Shown here one piece after another: positions 8,001-17,802 of a DNA stretch of 64,000 bases. How positions within the stretch are numbered: position 1 is the first letter of the stretch; each line of letters begins with the position of its first letter. Source of the stretch: Nostoc sp. FACHB-152 (GTDB lineage: Bacteria > Cyanobacteriota > Cyanobacteriia > Cyanobacteriales > Nostocaceae). The notes under the pieces are model-generated. The model did not search any database. It worked only from the letters and a program-made list of their open reading frames with translations, and was not told the DNA's origin. A program made the position numbers and the translations under genes. Where the stretch lies: positions 123,515 through 187,514 of the forward strand of contig NZ_JACJRV010000002.1 of the NCBI RefSeq assembly GCF_014697475.1. The letters run 5' to 3'.

Positions 8001-10347
8001 TAGGTTGATTTTCCTCAGATTGTGTATCTAAAGAATCAAATAGATTTAGTTCTAGCTCCCCGAAGGTTTGCGGAGAATCCCCAGATAAGACTTCTGAAGA
8101 GGTGAATTCTGGAGTGAAATCTACAGCCTCAGGTTGGTTAAAACTGGGCATCTCTGGCAAAGACAAATTGCGATCGCCAAAGGTTGGGGTCATTAATTCC
8201 CCAAATAAATCATCTTGAATATCTGAAGTAAATTCAATATCTGGTTGGAGGAAAGTTAGCTCAAAATCATCTCCATAATCTTCTGTAATTCCAGAACCAG
8301 ATTCTTGAACATTACCAAAAATTTCCCCAGAAGCCGCAGCCGCGAATAAACTTTCTTCTAAAGCTTTGGCGACATCTTCTTCTATAACTGCATCAAATTC
8401 TGACTGTGTTTCTACTTCCTCAGTAGAATTCCAAAAGCTACTCAAATCTTCATCAGAATGAGCAAAATCTGTTTCTATAACAACAGGACTATCAAATAAG
8501 TCATTGATTTCTAAGTTATCTGTAGGTATCAGGACATTTTCTTCAGTTTCAGCAAACAGTCCATCTAAAGTGTTTAACTCAAATGATGTTGACTGAAGCT
8601 CTGCTACAGATTCGTTAGGTTTTTCTTCTAATATATTTGTATCTGAAGTTTCTAAGAATAATTCATCTAAAATGCTTTGTTGAGCAGCAGATACTTTATT
8701 AACTGGAACCTCAACTTTTGGTTGAGCTACTTCGTTGTGAGCCAGGTTTAATAAGTCATCTATTGCTTCCTCTCTACTTGTTTGTGCAGTAGATTGCTGG
8801 GGTTGACTAGCAACCTCTGACAATTCCTGTAAGCTTTCTGCTGAGTTTGTAGCAGTTTGGAGTTCTGTATTCTCTTTTTCTAAGAAATTATCATCAAATA
8901 ATAATCCTAAATCTTCTGTTGTGCTGAAGGTAGCAGATGGATCATCGAAGCTTATTTCTTCATCAAAAGTTAGAAAATCGGCTAGGTCACTATCATTATC
9001 TTCCGCAGGAATATCTGTAATATCTATTCCTAATTCATTAACAGAATTAATATCAATAATTTCTTCTTGTTGCCAAGTTTCATCTAATTCTGGCGTTTCG
9101 CCTTCAAATAAATCAGCTAAAGTATTTAACTCTGCTAATCCAACCTCTGGCCCGTGATGGTGAATTCTATTAACAGTTAGTGGCGTATCGTCTTCACCAA
9201 ACAAAGAATTCCCAGTCTGTGCTTTAGTCAGATTATCGATATTATCGCTGGCGATCGCACTCGGTTCTTGTTTTAGCTGTTGGGTTATCTCTGTCAGGCT
9301 TGTAACACTGTCTATTGGTTGTACAGTTTCAACAGGCAAAACTTCTTCATGAGTCTGGGTTTCGCTGGTTGCAGCTGGTTCATCGTCAAATAAACCCAGA
9401 GTCAAGTCAAATAAATCAAGTTCGGGTAAACTCAGCAGTGCTTCTAGTTGCTGACTAATAACAATCTCAGCCTCTCTACCTTGGAGAACTAATTCCTGAG
9501 CTTGTTTAATTTCTGTAATAACAATTTTGGCTAAAGTAAGATAAGTATTTTGATAATTGCCGATCGCATTAGCTGCTGATTGACATAAATTAGACCAATT
9601 AGGAAGATGCCATTTCTGCCCTAACTTCTCTAATTGACGACAACACTGTTGAAGATTTTGCCGTGATTCGGATGTTGCTTGTTGTTTAAAGAGTAGCAAC
9701 ATTTCCCGCAGAGCTTGTAGAACATGATTTTGAAAATCACTCCAATTATCTGGTGCGGTTACGGCTGGGGATGACGTAGATAAAGGCGATGTGGCTGGTT
9801 GTTGAGTCTTTTCTTGTTCTGTTGAAGTATCCCTTCGCCAGAAAATTTCTGTCAGCGAATTAACACTCTCAATTGTCGGTGTTTGTAGTACTGTCTTTTC
9901 ATCATGGTCTGGGCCACTATTACCTTTTTGTACTAGCAGTTCTAAATGATCATTCAGCCATGTGAAGACTGGTTCAGCTTCCGACATTAGAGTGTTGGCG
10001 GCTTCTTCCGATAGACCAAAAGGCCCGCTCAAATGTTCTAACAAAGCTTTGAGGGTATCAGCTACGCCCAAAAATAGAGACTCTAATTTTTCATCAACTC
10101 GAATTGGATGCTCTTTGAGGATTTTAAAGCAATCTTCCAGACGATGAGCCGTGTGCTGGATGCTACTCAGACCCAGCATTGCCGCTCCTCCTTTAATGGA
10201 GTGGGCTGCCCGGAAGACTTCGTTGAGCATTTCCGGGTCGTTCAAGGTACTTTGAAGATTCAATAACCCCTGTTCAATAGTGTTCAGGTGGTCTCGCGCT
10301 TCTTCGATAAAGTAACCCAAAATCCGCTGTTGTTGTTCCGGCAGCAT
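5068..10347 (-). CDS. hmpE: CheA-type hybrid histidine kinase HmpE (PilL-like)
   Basis: Central kinase of the hormogonium motility system. Domains in order: Hpt domain with phospho-acceptor His49 (A-A-H-S-I-K-G-G); a long acidic low-complexity region (about 330-1110) with degenerate repeats of L-D-E-L-F and D-L-E-A-L-L-G-E type; CheA dimerisation helices (about 1115-1190); HATPase with N box N-N-A-I-A-H-G-I-E (about 1322) and G box G-R-G-V-G-M-D (about 1416); a CheW-like domain (about 1450-1600); and a C-terminal receiver with its Asp in F-C-D-I-E-M-P (about 1680). At 1759 residues it is long for a CheA, mostly because of the acidic linker. It is the last gene of hmpA-E, 116 bp after hmpD, and that gap holds heptad repeats. 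Confidence 0.88.
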   Translation of the reverse strand: MLPEQQQRILGYFIEEARDHLNTIEQGLLNLQSTLNDPEMLNEVFRAAHSIKGGAAMLGLSSIQHTAHRLEDCFKILKEHPIRVDEKLESLFLGVADTLKALLEHLSGPFGLSEEAANTLMSEAEPVFTWLNDHLELLVQKGNSGPDHDEKTVLQTPTIESVNSLTEIFWRRDTSTEQEKTQQPATSPLSTSSPAVTAPDNWSDFQNHVLQALREMLLLFKQQATSESRQNLQQCCRQLEKLGQKWHLPNWSNLCQSAANAIGNYQNTYLTLAKIVITEIKQAQELVLQGREAEIVISQQLEALLSLPELDLFDLTLGLFDDEPAATSETQTHEEVLPVETVQPIDSVTSLTEITQQLKQEPSAIASDNIDNLTKAQTGNSLFGEDDTPLTVNRIHHHGPEVGLAELNTLADLFEGETPELDETWQQEEIIDINSVNELGIDITDIPAEDNDSDLADFLTFDEEISFDDPSATFSTTEDLGLLFDDNFLEKENTELQTATNSAESLQELSEVASQPQQSTAQTSREEAIDDLLNLAHNEVAQPKVEVPVNKVSAAQQSILDELFLETSDTNILEEKPNESVAELQSTSFELNTLDGLFAETEENVLIPTDNLEINDLFDSPVVIETDFAHSDEDLSSFWNSTEEVETQSEFDAVIEEDVAKALEESLFAAAASGEIFGNVQESGSGITEDYGDDFELTFLQPDIEFTSDIQDDLFGELMTPTFGDRNLSLPEMPSFNQPEAVDFTPEFTSSEVLSGDSPQTFGELELNLFDSLDTQSEENQPSSLEELELSVDKTNIQLDITNNASLNLLPNSNSQELSETNIEAIASFNETIIQEDVELGLLDELFTTETSESDADLDKLIAETEIIEFSQLPVLEDDAAPLFAELLNIENSHSSEIKEQTSTDNFDLFLTEFTPSADASLEELMADQVAEEEGLKLEIYENINETIAIDVLRETADSSELLLETSEISLDVPITEVENINVDIPELEAISPTELTKTPETQDNHDEFADLEALLGETQPPSDAGAIAAEDFAALEALLGEDNQPTPAIHNSYIQDVPPAALNHPANSTISSPELEDEFSDLEKLLAEADKTISHASPVKPNTSTVNRSTGRRSARFEETMKVPVKQLDDMSNLVGELVVNRNTLEQDHERLRQSLDNLLIQVQQLSDVGARMQELYERSLLEASLLATRHKKPNHQPTSEHDTDRGFSELEMDRFTPFHTLSQEMIELIVRVRESASDIDFVTEETERVARQFRQVTTQLQEGLTRARMVPFSQAIDRLRRGVRDNAIKCGKQVELVIEGGDTLIDKMILDHLTDPLTHMLNNAIAHGIETPEERQTSGKPPVGEITIRAFHQGNQTVISVGDDGAGIEPERVKAKAVKVGMITKEQARTISRMEVYDLLFQPGFSMKDQADEISGRGVGMDVVRSEISEIRGTVNTDSAIGKGTTFTIRLPLTLSICKALCCVSDKARIAFPMDGVEDTLDIPAKNIQHNADGQSFISWRDTVLPFRPLKDLLSFNRQLSRGNVYGGTRDDDTVSVVVVRSGNTLIALQIDLVLSEQEIVIKQFEGPAPKPIGVAGATVLGDGRIMPIADVLEIIDIFQGRMSKYTGGSTWQQKAPPAVIEAQAEKIDPTVLIVDDSITVRELLSLTFNKAGYRVEQARDGQEAWDKLRSGLPCDIVFCDIEMPRCDGLELLSRIQKDSSLNHLPIAMLTSRGADKHRQMAIQLGASGYFTKPYLEEALLEAAVRMLKGEKLVSSS

Positions 10348-10351
10348 AATT

Positions 10352-10460
10352 TTTTAGTCAAGAGTCAATGGTCAAGAGTCAATGGTCAAGGTCAATAATC
10401 AATAGCATCAGTCATCAGTCAATAAGTTGAACTATGGACTATTGACTATGGACTAATGAC
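10352..10460. repeat. Heptanucleotide repeat tract between hmpE and hmpD
   Basis: Degenerate copies of AGTCAAG/AGTCAAT and GACTATT fill essentially the whole hmpD-hmpE intergenic gap. This is the same STRR class as at 2885. It may fold, since GACTATT copies and AATAGTC copies face each other, so it could affect readthrough into hmpE. Confidence 0.65.
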
Positions 10461-10463
10461 TAA

Positions 10464-13328
10464 TTACTTTGATTCGAGGGTATCTACACGGAAACGCTCA
10501 ACGGAAGCAATTAAGTCACGGGATACACCCACTAGGTTTTGGAGTGCGCCAGAAACTCGCTGTGCTTCCTGGGAGGTTTCTTGGGCTGTGAGTTCTACTG
10601 ATTGCATAACTTGGGCGACAGCACGGGAAGTTTCGGTCTGTTCTACCGTATCACTGGTAATTGAACGCACAAGAATATCAATCCGATTCGCTACTTGAAT
10701 AATATTTTCCAGCGATCGCTTGGCTTCTTCAGCCAGTTTTGTGCCTTTAATTACCTGTTGTGTGCCTTCTTCCATTGCGTTCATTACTGAGCTAGTTTCA
10801 CTTTGGATTTGCATCACAATCTGCTCAATTTCTTTTAAGGATTTAGCGGATTTATCTGCTAACTGGCGGACTTCATCAGCTACGATCGCAAATCCTCTTC
10901 CGGCTTCGCCTGCCCGTGCTGCCTCAATACTGGCGTTGAGAGCGAGTAAGTTGGTACGGGAGGCAATTTGCGAAATTAAGGCCACAATCTTAGAAATTTC
11001 TTGAGAAGATTCTGCTAGTCGCTTCACCTTACGGGTAGTTTCTGCTACAGTTTCTCGAATTTCTAAAATCCCGGCGACGGTGTTCTCTACCGCTTCCCCA
11101 CCTTTGAGAGCGATGCTACTAGCATCACGGGCAACGGTTTCAGCTTCCCGCGCTGCTTCTGCTACCCGTTGAATGGAGTCGGTCATTACCTGCACAGAAT
11201 TTAAGGTGACTGCCAACTCTTCTGCTTGTCGCAAAGCGTCACTAGATAAAGCTCTCGCAAAGGTTTCAGAATTTGTCGCACCTTTGGTTACTTCCCTGGC
11301 TGCAACTTTTACCTGTTGGACAATATCGCGCAGGTTTTGAATTGTCAGGTTAAAAGCATCGGCAACGGCTCCTAGTACGTCGGCTGTCACCTCAGCTTGC
11401 ACTGTTAAATCACCTCTGGCTGCTCCTTCTACGTCGTCTAGTAAACGAATTACTTGACGTTGCAAGTTTTCTTTGGCTTCTTCTTGTTCATCGGCTTTGC
11501 GTTGGGCTTCATTGGTAGTTGTGAAAATCACCCGTGCCATTTCGTTAAAGCCGGTAGCCAAGAGTCCTAATTCATCCTCGGAATATACTGTTGCTTGAAC
11601 ATTGAGATTGCCTTGACGGACGGCATCAAACTGATTTTGCAGATCCTTAGTCGTCCGACGAATTTGCTTGATAGTGAGATTGCCCATAAAAGCGGCAGTT
11701 GCAAATCCAGACAGTCCGGCAGCCAGGGACATTGCCCAACCTGTATTGCGGATGGATTCTCGCTGTGATGCTGGCGAAAAGGAAGTAGCACCAAAGCTAA
11801 CAATAGCTACAACTAACGCCGAGAATATACCTACAGTACCAGCAACTAATAAAGGCTTTTTATCTAAGGAAGCATTTTCTAAGGGTGCTAACCAACCTTG
11901 CTCAACACTAGCAACCGCTTCTAGTTTTGAGACATCAGTTTGCGTAAATATCGGGACTGCTTCTTGAGAACCTGTAATGGTGAACAATTCCTCATCGCGA
12001 TCGCTTGCGGAATTATTGGTTGTCGGTTCTGTAAATTTATTGTGGGGACTACCAGCAGTTTCTAATGGCCCGGACAACATCACATCCCCAAAGCTAGCTT
12101 CTGCATCTGCTAATTCAAACCCAGGAATGTTGCCCAGATCATCAAATTCATCAAAATCGTCTAAAAACTCGATATTGCTTTTAGAACTGTTGTTACTACC
12201 TTTATTATCGTCATCTGAGCCAAAGGCTGATTCAAATGCTTCAAAGTCAAAATTATCATCCCCATCAAAGGAGTTGGTATCGAAGGTAGTACCAGCCTTT
12301 AGTGGACTTTGCCAAGAGAAATCATCAGTAGCAGATGAGTTAGTTGTTGAAGAATTCCCACTAAGTTCTACTTGGTCTAACCAATTACTGGATGTAGTTG
12401 TAAATAAATTTTCTTGATTGCTTTTTAATTCATTGTTTGGTGCTGTCACATTGGGGATATCCTTGGAGGATTCCGGTAAACTTTCATCCAGAGTACCCAC
12501 TTTCAATCCCAAATCTGCCATACCTGGCTCTGGATATTTTTTTCCGATAAATTCAGATGAGGTATCTAAACTATTAGTTGTTGATAAATCAACTGGCGCA
12601 AACGGAGAATCAACACTATTACTAGCAAAAGGTGAGCTTTCGTAACTTTTATCTATGTCACTGTCAAAGGAGTTAGTAGAAATTTCGGACTCGTCTAAAT
12701 CTAGCGATGGTATCTCTTCTTGCCAGAAAGCTGGTAAATCTAATGTTATTTGTGCCTCTGAGTTAGCATTAAGTTCCTGACTATCTGAAAATTGGCTTAA
12801 TGCAAAGGGATCATCAATAATAGATGATTCCTCAGCCGTTTTCTTAATGACAATACTATCTGTGGGAATATCAAACGGATTTAAAGATTGTTGAGATTCT
12901 TCAAAACTGTTTAGCTCAGTGTTGTGGCTATCTAGGTTAGCAAACGTTCCTAAATCTTGTAAATCTGATGTATCTAATTCGGCAGCATCAATATCTGCAA
13001 AATTTATTGGTTCATCAAGCTCTCCAGGGTTTACCTGAGCCTCTAACGGCTGTAGATATTGATTGATATTCTCCAGCCCATTTTTAGCAAAGCTAATAAT
13101 GTCTGGTTCATCAGTCAACTGCAAAACTTTCTGATATTCTGCTTTGGCGACATCATACTGCTGCAAAACATAGTAGATGTGACCCCTCAATAAATGGCAG
13201 TTGGGGTCATCTGGTACATTCTGCACTACCTGATCAACTAAGGTAGCGGCAAATTCATAGTCTTGTTCAGCGTAGGCTGTACAAGCCTGCTGATATGTTT
13301 CCAGGTAATCTTCTATACTAGCTGCCAT
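10464..13328 (-). CDS. hmpD: Methyl-accepting chemotaxis-like protein HmpD (PilJ-like)
   Basis: Receptor component of the hmp system. The first about 110 residues look like TPR helices ([13 protein letters not shown] and [10 protein letters not shown]). A long acidic, Ser/Asn-rich linker runs to about residue 480. Two membrane helices (about 489-510 and 528-546) are separated by under 20 residues, so there is no periplasmic sensor domain. HAMP-type helices follow, then the MCP signalling hairpin, whose tip (about 780-818) includes [16 protein letters not shown]. In hormogonia the PilJ-like receptor is known to act at cell junctions with type IV pili; here sensing would have to be cytoplasmic or at the junction. 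It starts 16 bp after hmpC. Confidence 0.88.
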   Translation of the reverse strand: MAASIEDYLETYQQACTAYAEQDYEFAATLVDQVVQNVPDDPNCHLLRGHIYYVLQQYDVAKAEYQKVLQLTDEPDIISFAKNGLENINQYLQPLEAQVNPGELDEPINFADIDAAELDTSDLQDLGTFANLDSHNTELNSFEESQQSLNPFDIPTDSIVIKKTAEESSIIDDPFALSQFSDSQELNANSEAQITLDLPAFWQEEIPSLDLDESEISTNSFDSDIDKSYESSPFASNSVDSPFAPVDLSTTNSLDTSSEFIGKKYPEPGMADLGLKVGTLDESLPESSKDIPNVTAPNNELKSNQENLFTTTSSNWLDQVELSGNSSTTNSSATDDFSWQSPLKAGTTFDTNSFDGDDNFDFEAFESAFGSDDDNKGSNNSSKSNIEFLDDFDEFDDLGNIPGFELADAEASFGDVMLSGPLETAGSPHNKFTEPTTNNSASDRDEELFTITGSQEAVPIFTQTDVSKLEAVASVEQGWLAPLENASLDKKPLLVAGTVGIFSALVVAIVSFGATSFSPASQRESIRNTGWAMSLAAGLSGFATAAFMGNLTIKQIRRTTKDLQNQFDAVRQGNLNVQATVYSEDELGLLATGFNEMARVIFTTTNEAQRKADEQEEAKENLQRQVIRLLDDVEGAARGDLTVQAEVTADVLGAVADAFNLTIQNLRDIVQQVKVAAREVTKGATNSETFARALSSDALRQAEELAVTLNSVQVMTDSIQRVAEAAREAETVARDASSIALKGGEAVENTVAGILEIRETVAETTRKVKRLAESSQEISKIVALISQIASRTNLLALNASIEAARAGEAGRGFAIVADEVRQLADKSAKSLKEIEQIVMQIQSETSSVMNAMEEGTQQVIKGTKLAEEAKRSLENIIQVANRIDILVRSITSDTVEQTETSRAVAQVMQSVELTAQETSQEAQRVSGALQNLVGVSRDLIASVERFRVDTLESK

Positions 13329-13344
13329 TTACTCCCCTCCAATA

Positions 13345-13875
13345 TCATCCTGCCCACCTCGCACTCCGCACAATTGCCGTTTGATCGAGCAGTCGAAGAC
13401 ACTGGTTTTTTTTAGCACCTATTAACCACTCGCCACGCAAAAAGGGAGCCATTGTATCTGGTAGATTTGTTGGTGGCATTAAATTCTGGACATCCAGCCA
13501 ATCCATGCCTCCAACTTCGTCCACTGCCAAACCAACTATTGTTTCTTGCTCCTCAATCGCAATCACTGAAATTTCTGCTCTATCAGTATTTAACGCAGTT
13601 ACTTCGCCAAGAAATTGACCCAAATCAGCCACCCAAATTACTCGACCTCGTAAATTTAGAGTACCCAAAAGTAAAGGCGAAGCATTAGGTATTGGCGTGA
13701 TTCGATCAGGACTTAATTCCATGACTTCACGAATACCAGTGGCTGGTAGTGCAAACTCCTGATGCGAGGGAATGTAAAACCGTAAATGTAACTCACCTTC
13801 AGGACTTTCTACTTGTAATTCAGGACGAAAGTGGTCTTGACCATTTCCACTCAAAAAGTCCGGTAACTTGCCCAT
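13345..13875 (-). CDS. hmpC: CheW-like coupling protein HmpC
   Basis: A 176-residue CheW-domain protein that would couple the HmpD receptor to the HmpE kinase. Typical CheW segments are visible: I-R-E-V-M-E-L near residue 45, L-L-G-T-L-N-L-R-G-R-V-I-W-V-A-D-L at about 68-84, and the G-L-A-V-D-E-V strand near 112. It has an N-terminal extension of about 25 residues ahead of the CheW fold. It lies 13 bp after hmpB and 16 bp before hmpD, so the three are almost certainly cotranscribed. Confidence 0.88.
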   Translation of the reverse strand: MGKLPDFLSGNGQDHFRPELQVESPEGELHLRFYIPSHQEFALPATGIREVMELSPDRITPIPNASPLLLGTLNLRGRVIWVADLGQFLGEVTALNTDRAEISVIAIEEQETIVGLAVDEVGGMDWLDVQNLMPPTNLPDTMAPFLRGEWLIGAKKNQCLRLLDQTAIVRSARWAG

Positions 13876-13888
13876 GTTGTATTCATCC

Positions 13889-14254
13889 TTATCCTCGCAG
13901 CAATTGTTTGACTGTTCCTACCAATTCAGTTGGTTGAAATGGTTTGGCTATATAAGCATCTGCACCCTGTTTCATCCCCCAGTAGCGGTCAAATTCTTCA
14001 CCTTTAGAAGAACACATCACTACGGGAACATTTTGGGTTTTGGGATCAGATTTTAACCGACGGCACAATTCGTAGCCATTCATTCGCGGCATGACAATAT
14101 CTAAGACCACTAAATCTGGATGAGAGCTTTGAATGGCCTCCAAGGCTTCTAATCCGTCACTGGCATAGATGACTGTTAAACCAGTGGCTTTCAGGAGGTC
14201 AATAATCATTTCCCTCTGCGCGATACTGTCTTCCACAATCAGAACTGTACTCAT
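13889..14254 (-). CDS. hmpB: CheY-like response regulator HmpB (PilH-like)
   Basis: Single-domain receiver of 121 residues. The acidic pocket is I-V-E-D-S, the phospho-acceptor is Asp52 in V-V-L-D-I-V-M-P, the switch Ser lies in M-C-S-S-K-G, and the conserved Lys is in A-K-P-F. As the second gene of the hmp operon it is the CheY partner of HmpE. It is separated from hmpA by about 180 bp, which may carry an internal promoter. Confidence 0.88.
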   Translation of the reverse strand: MSTVLIVEDSIAQREMIIDLLKATGLTVIYASDGLEALEAIQSSHPDLVVLDIVMPRMNGYELCRRLKSDPKTQNVPVVMCSSKGEEFDRYWGMKQGADAYIAKPFQPTELVGTVKQLLRG

Positions 14255-14435
14255 AAATGCTCATCTACCTCCTGATGTAGACGTTCCTTTTTGGAACATT
14301 CCCTGAATCTCCGTAATAAGTTATGTATAAAATTATGCTATTATTTTTCTATTTCCTAGATAATAATTTGGCACTGGGGTTGGTTGATTCTGTGATAACA
14401 TTTTTTACCCCATGTTTATCGATTCCACAAGTCTT

Positions 14436-15641
14436 CTATTTCTTTGGTGTTCCCATAAAAGACTTGTAATTAACATATTTTTCAACCAGCATGACTAATT
14501 CAGAATCATCAAACGGTTTGGTTAAATAATCTGTAGCCCCGACCATTCTTGCTCTAACGCGGTCGATAAACCCGTCTTTACCAGTGAGCATAATAATTGG
14601 CACCAAGCGAAATGCCGTGGAATGCCGCAACATATTACAAATTTCGTAACCGTCTAATTCGGGCATGGCGATATCGCACAAAATTAAATCTGGTCGCAGT
14701 TGAAACATTAAACCCAGAGCTTCTAGGGGTTTAGTTAGGGCGATCGCTTCATAACCGTGTAACTTTAAAATTGACTCTACAGCCTCACATATCGTTGTTG
14801 AATCGTCAATACAAACTATTCGTGGGTAATAGTTTTCTTCTCCTCCTGACTCTGGTGTTAATGTCCGCAAACTATTTGTAGCTGAGTCTACTAGTTGCAA
14901 CCAACCTTGCTGCACGTAAGGAGAGATAGCCTTAGCAACTGTCAACAAGTCTCGGTTGAGATAACGTGCCATTTGGCGTAGGGTAGTTTTGCCATCTGCC
15001 CAATGCTGTAGCTTCTTAAACGTTGTTTCTGACAGTGACGAGTTTAATTCTACTGTGTCAGCTAATATCGGTAATTGTTCAGGCGACTGAATCTGCGGAT
15101 ATAATCGCTTCCATCCTTGGACTTGCTGTGTAATTTTCGCCATTAAAGGCGCAATCTCAAAACTAATTAATTGTGGTGCTAGGGCGGCTCCTTGACGAAA
15201 AATAAAATTACCTTGGTGTAAACTCAGCAAGTCAAATAAAGTTTCTTGCACTAAGCGATTAATAATACTATGAGCTATCTTAGGGCTGATAATATTTCGC
15301 TCTAAAAGTGTCCAGAGATAGCCATACTCAGGCACATTTTGTGTTGCTAAGTAAATATTCTGCTTTTGATTATTAGATTGAGTCTCGACTCGGTAATGAC
15401 GTAAGTAATCGTCAATCCGCGATAAATTACTATCGCCTGCTTGGCAATAAATAATTTGACCATTAAGGAAAAAGACAAACCAAAATTGTTTTCTGCTATG
15501 GTGATTTTTTACAGACTCATCTTGTGCCAGATTCTCTTGTGTATCAAAACCTGCTTCGACTAAAAGTTGTCCAGTTCGCTGCCCTAACTCAATCAACTGC
15601 AATATACTGCGAATATCAATTTCATTTAAATTTCCTTGCAT
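14436..15641 (-). CDS. hmpA: PatA-like response regulator HmpA (PATAN/DUF4388 plus receiver)
   Basis: 401 residues with an N-terminal PATAN/DUF4388 domain (M-Q-G-N-L-N-E-I-D-I-R-S-I-L-Q and G-Q-R-T-G-Q-L-L-V) and a C-terminal receiver from about residue 270 (C-I-D-D-S pocket, Asp in I-L-C-D-I-A-M-P, Lys in T-K-P-F). This is the PatA/PixG architecture; such proteins in cyanobacteria control pilus positioning and, for PatA, heterocyst spacing. It is the first gene of the minus-strand hmp cluster and is divergent from hmpF across a 372-bp gap. Confidence 0.87.
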   Translation of the reverse strand: MQGNLNEIDIRSILQLIELGQRTGQLLVEAGFDTQENLAQDESVKNHHSRKQFWFVFFLNGQIIYCQAGDSNLSRIDDYLRHYRVETQSNNQKQNIYLATQNVPEYGYLWTLLERNIISPKIAHSIINRLVQETLFDLLSLHQGNFIFRQGAALAPQLISFEIAPLMAKITQQVQGWKRLYPQIQSPEQLPILADTVELNSSLSETTFKKLQHWADGKTTLRQMARYLNRDLLTVAKAISPYVQQGWLQLVDSATNSLRTLTPESGGEENYYPRIVCIDDSTTICEAVESILKLHGYEAIALTKPLEALGLMFQLRPDLILCDIAMPELDGYEICNMLRHSTAFRLVPIIMLTGKDGFIDRVRARMVGATDYLTKPFDDSELVMLVEKYVNYKSFMGTPKK

Positions 15642-16013
15642 TTAGCTCAACGTTACTCCTTGTTTTATTCCTGGCTTAAGTTTGCCCTTTAATTTCTGAT
15701 AAATTGACCATAGGTACAGTAACTTATTAGCTCCGTGTCTTAGCGATATTATTTCTATTACAACTAATGTCTATCAGGAGATACATCTAGTCACAAACCG
15801 TAAATTTTCGTAATAGAGCTTGAGTAAAGATAGTGATAACACGGAAGTCATCATCACTGTTACAGTACAAAATATAAGGCGGGAGCAAATCGCTTCTATA
15901 AATAGTTTTGTCTGTCTTGTTTTCCTACACTAAAGTGAAATAAGACAAGCTAACAGAATTATCTGAGGTATATCTCAAAACACGGGCATTAAGTACGCAA
16001 AAGGACGAACGGT
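15642..16013. promoter_or_regulatory. Divergent hmpA/hmpF control region
   Basis: This 372-bp gap separates two divergently transcribed motility genes, so it must hold both promoters. I see no clear sigma-70 hexamers at a standard spacing; hormogonium genes in Nostoc are known to use alternative sigma factors (SigJ, SigC, SigF). The hmpF start has AAGGA about 9 nt upstream. The region is otherwise unremarkable. Confidence 0.5.
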
Positions 16014-17771
16014 GTGCTGTATTTAGCAGAAGTACAAAAGCAGAAAGGCGGCTTACTTAGTGGTGGTTCTAAAACCGAATTGAAACTGCTAGCTTGTCAG
16101 CGAACCGACCAGAATTGGAGTACTGTGTCGGAAGATGTGATCACCGCAGAGGAAGCAAGTAAATTAAATGATGGCGCACTAGTGCTAGTAGAAATGAATC
16201 CTAATCGTCAAGTACAGAGGATTCAAGAAGCAGGGCGGCCATTAGTGAATATATTGCAAAATTTTTCTCGTCAGCTAGAAAAATTTAAATTAAAGGAAGA
16301 TGAAATAGATCAGTGGAAGCAGTCACTAACATTCCAGGCGCAAGAAATGAATCGCCGGGAAATGGAAATGGAGGTGCGCTTAGAACAGTTGCAACAACTG
16401 GAAGATGATTGTCAACGTCTAGAAGAGCAAAAACAGGAAATTGACTCATCTAGAGAAGAAGTTGAAAAATTAAAAGCTGAAATTGAGCGTAACCGTCAAG
16501 AGTTAGAAGGCGCGTGGGAGCATCTGCGCGGCGAACAGCGACGCTTAGAAGAACGACAAGCCCAGTTGCAACAAGGTAATGTTTTAGATGAAGAACAAAG
16601 TCGGGTGATGAGTGATTTATTAAATCGCTTATCTAGCCGTGTTGCACCAACGGAAACAGTCAGAGAACATCTGCATCAAGCTTTTGAATTAGTCGAACAG
16701 CAACAAGCAGCTTTAAACCCTCACTGGGAACAACTGGAGCAGCAAAAAACCTTAGCAGCACAACAGCAAGAAGAAGTTGAGCATCTTGCCCAAACTTTAA
16801 GCGATCGCCAAAACGAATTGCAACAACTACGTAATTCTTTAGAACAGCAAACGGCTCAATTAAAAGTAAATACTGCAACGATTAGTAGTAAGCAAGAATA
16901 TGCTCAACTAATCAAAGAACAGTTGCAATATCAAGAAGATTTATCTCATAAAATTAACTCTTTATCTGCCATTTCTAGCGATAACTCTAATTATAAAATT
17001 GATATAGAAGCATTAGAAAAAATGCCTTTAGATGAACTGCAAAAAACAGTTCAGGAATTAATAAAAAAATTAGAAATTGATTCTACCTTCGTCCACGAGC
17101 AGGAACAAGAACTGCAATATAAGCAGGCAGATATAGAAGAATTACAACGCAAACTTAGCCAAGCTTCTGGCCAGGAGCATAGCAATTTGGAAATTGAACT
17201 GGCAGATGAAAAAGACCATTATCAAATGCTCAACAAGACTTTAGAAGGTCAACGCCGTAGTTTGTTGCAGCATCAAAAAATTATTCAGCAGCACCAAAAT
17301 ATATTGCTCCAGCGACAAGGACAACCCGTTGCTGCTAGAGAAGAAGTTAACCACCTTGACTTTGCTCCGATTTTGTCTCAAATCAATAGCCAAAGACAAC
17401 AACAATCGCAAGAGCTACAAAAAATCGAACAGCAAATTGAGCAAATGCGCTCTGCAATTGACCTAGATCAAGGAATGATTGATAACCAAACTCATGATTT
17501 AGAACAAAAACAACAAGAAGTTAAAACTTTAGAAGCTAATTTAGAGTCTTTAAGAGTAGCTGCTGCTGAATGCTGGAGCCGAGTCAATTTATATCAAAAT
17601 ACATTACAGCCAATTCAGGATTCTTTGGACAGTTTGCGGCACAAACTACAAGGAATTAGTGATTCTTTGGCTCACGTGCAAGAAACTGGTGATTATCAAC
17701 TACAAATTATTACCGAGATGCGTCAAACTCTCCAAAGTTTGTTATGTCAGCCAGAATTATTAGCGTCTTGA
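16014..17771 (+). CDS. hmpF: Coiled-coil motility protein HmpF
   Basis: A 585-residue protein with a short N-terminal globular part (about 1-75, starting M-L-Y-L-A-E-V) and then almost continuous Gln/Glu/Leu-rich coiled coil to the C-terminus. HmpF is a cyanobacteria-specific protein needed for type IV pilus activity in hormogonia, where it localises to cell poles and responds to the Hmp/Ptx signalling systems. Identification rests on the coiled-coil architecture plus its position next to hmpA. The start is GTG with AAGGA upstream. It ends 28 bp before the convergent end of tilS, with a terminator-like palindrome between. Confidence 0.8.
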   Translation: MLYLAEVQKQKGGLLSGGSKTELKLLACQRTDQNWSTVSEDVITAEEASKLNDGALVLVEMNPNRQVQRIQEAGRPLVNILQNFSRQLEKFKLKEDEIDQWKQSLTFQAQEMNRREMEMEVRLEQLQQLEDDCQRLEEQKQEIDSSREEVEKLKAEIERNRQELEGAWEHLRGEQRRLEERQAQLQQGNVLDEEQSRVMSDLLNRLSSRVAPTETVREHLHQAFELVEQQQAALNPHWEQLEQQKTLAAQQQEEVEHLAQTLSDRQNELQQLRNSLEQQTAQLKVNTATISSKQEYAQLIKEQLQYQEDLSHKINSLSAISSDNSNYKIDIEALEKMPLDELQKTVQELIKKLEIDSTFVHEQEQELQYKQADIEELQRKLSQASGQEHSNLEIELADEKDHYQMLNKTLEGQRRSLLQHQKIIQQHQNILLQRQGQPVAAREEVNHLDFAPILSQINSQRQQQSQELQKIEQQIEQMRSAIDLDQGMIDNQTHDLEQKQQEVKTLEANLESLRVAAAECWSRVNLYQNTLQPIQDSLDSLRHKLQGISDSLAHVQETGDYQLQIITEMRQTLQSLLCQPELLAS

Positions 17772-17775
17772 GAAT

Positions 17776-17802
17776 TAGAGACGTTGCAGTGCAACGTCTC
17801 TA
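17776..17802. terminator. Palindromic TAGAGACG repeat, likely bidirectional terminator
   Basis: Perfect 13-bp arms (TAGAGACGTTGCA) around a central G, between convergent hmpF and tilS. The outer TAG of one arm is the tilS stop codon on the minus strand, so the repeat edge overlaps the gene end. It belongs to the same family as 5021-5047. Confidence 0.6.

Noticed and set aside
8921-9157. Open plus-strand frames antisense to hmpE
   Set aside because: They arise from the low-complexity acidic linker of hmpE, where Glu/Asp/Leu codons leave the opposite strand free of stops.
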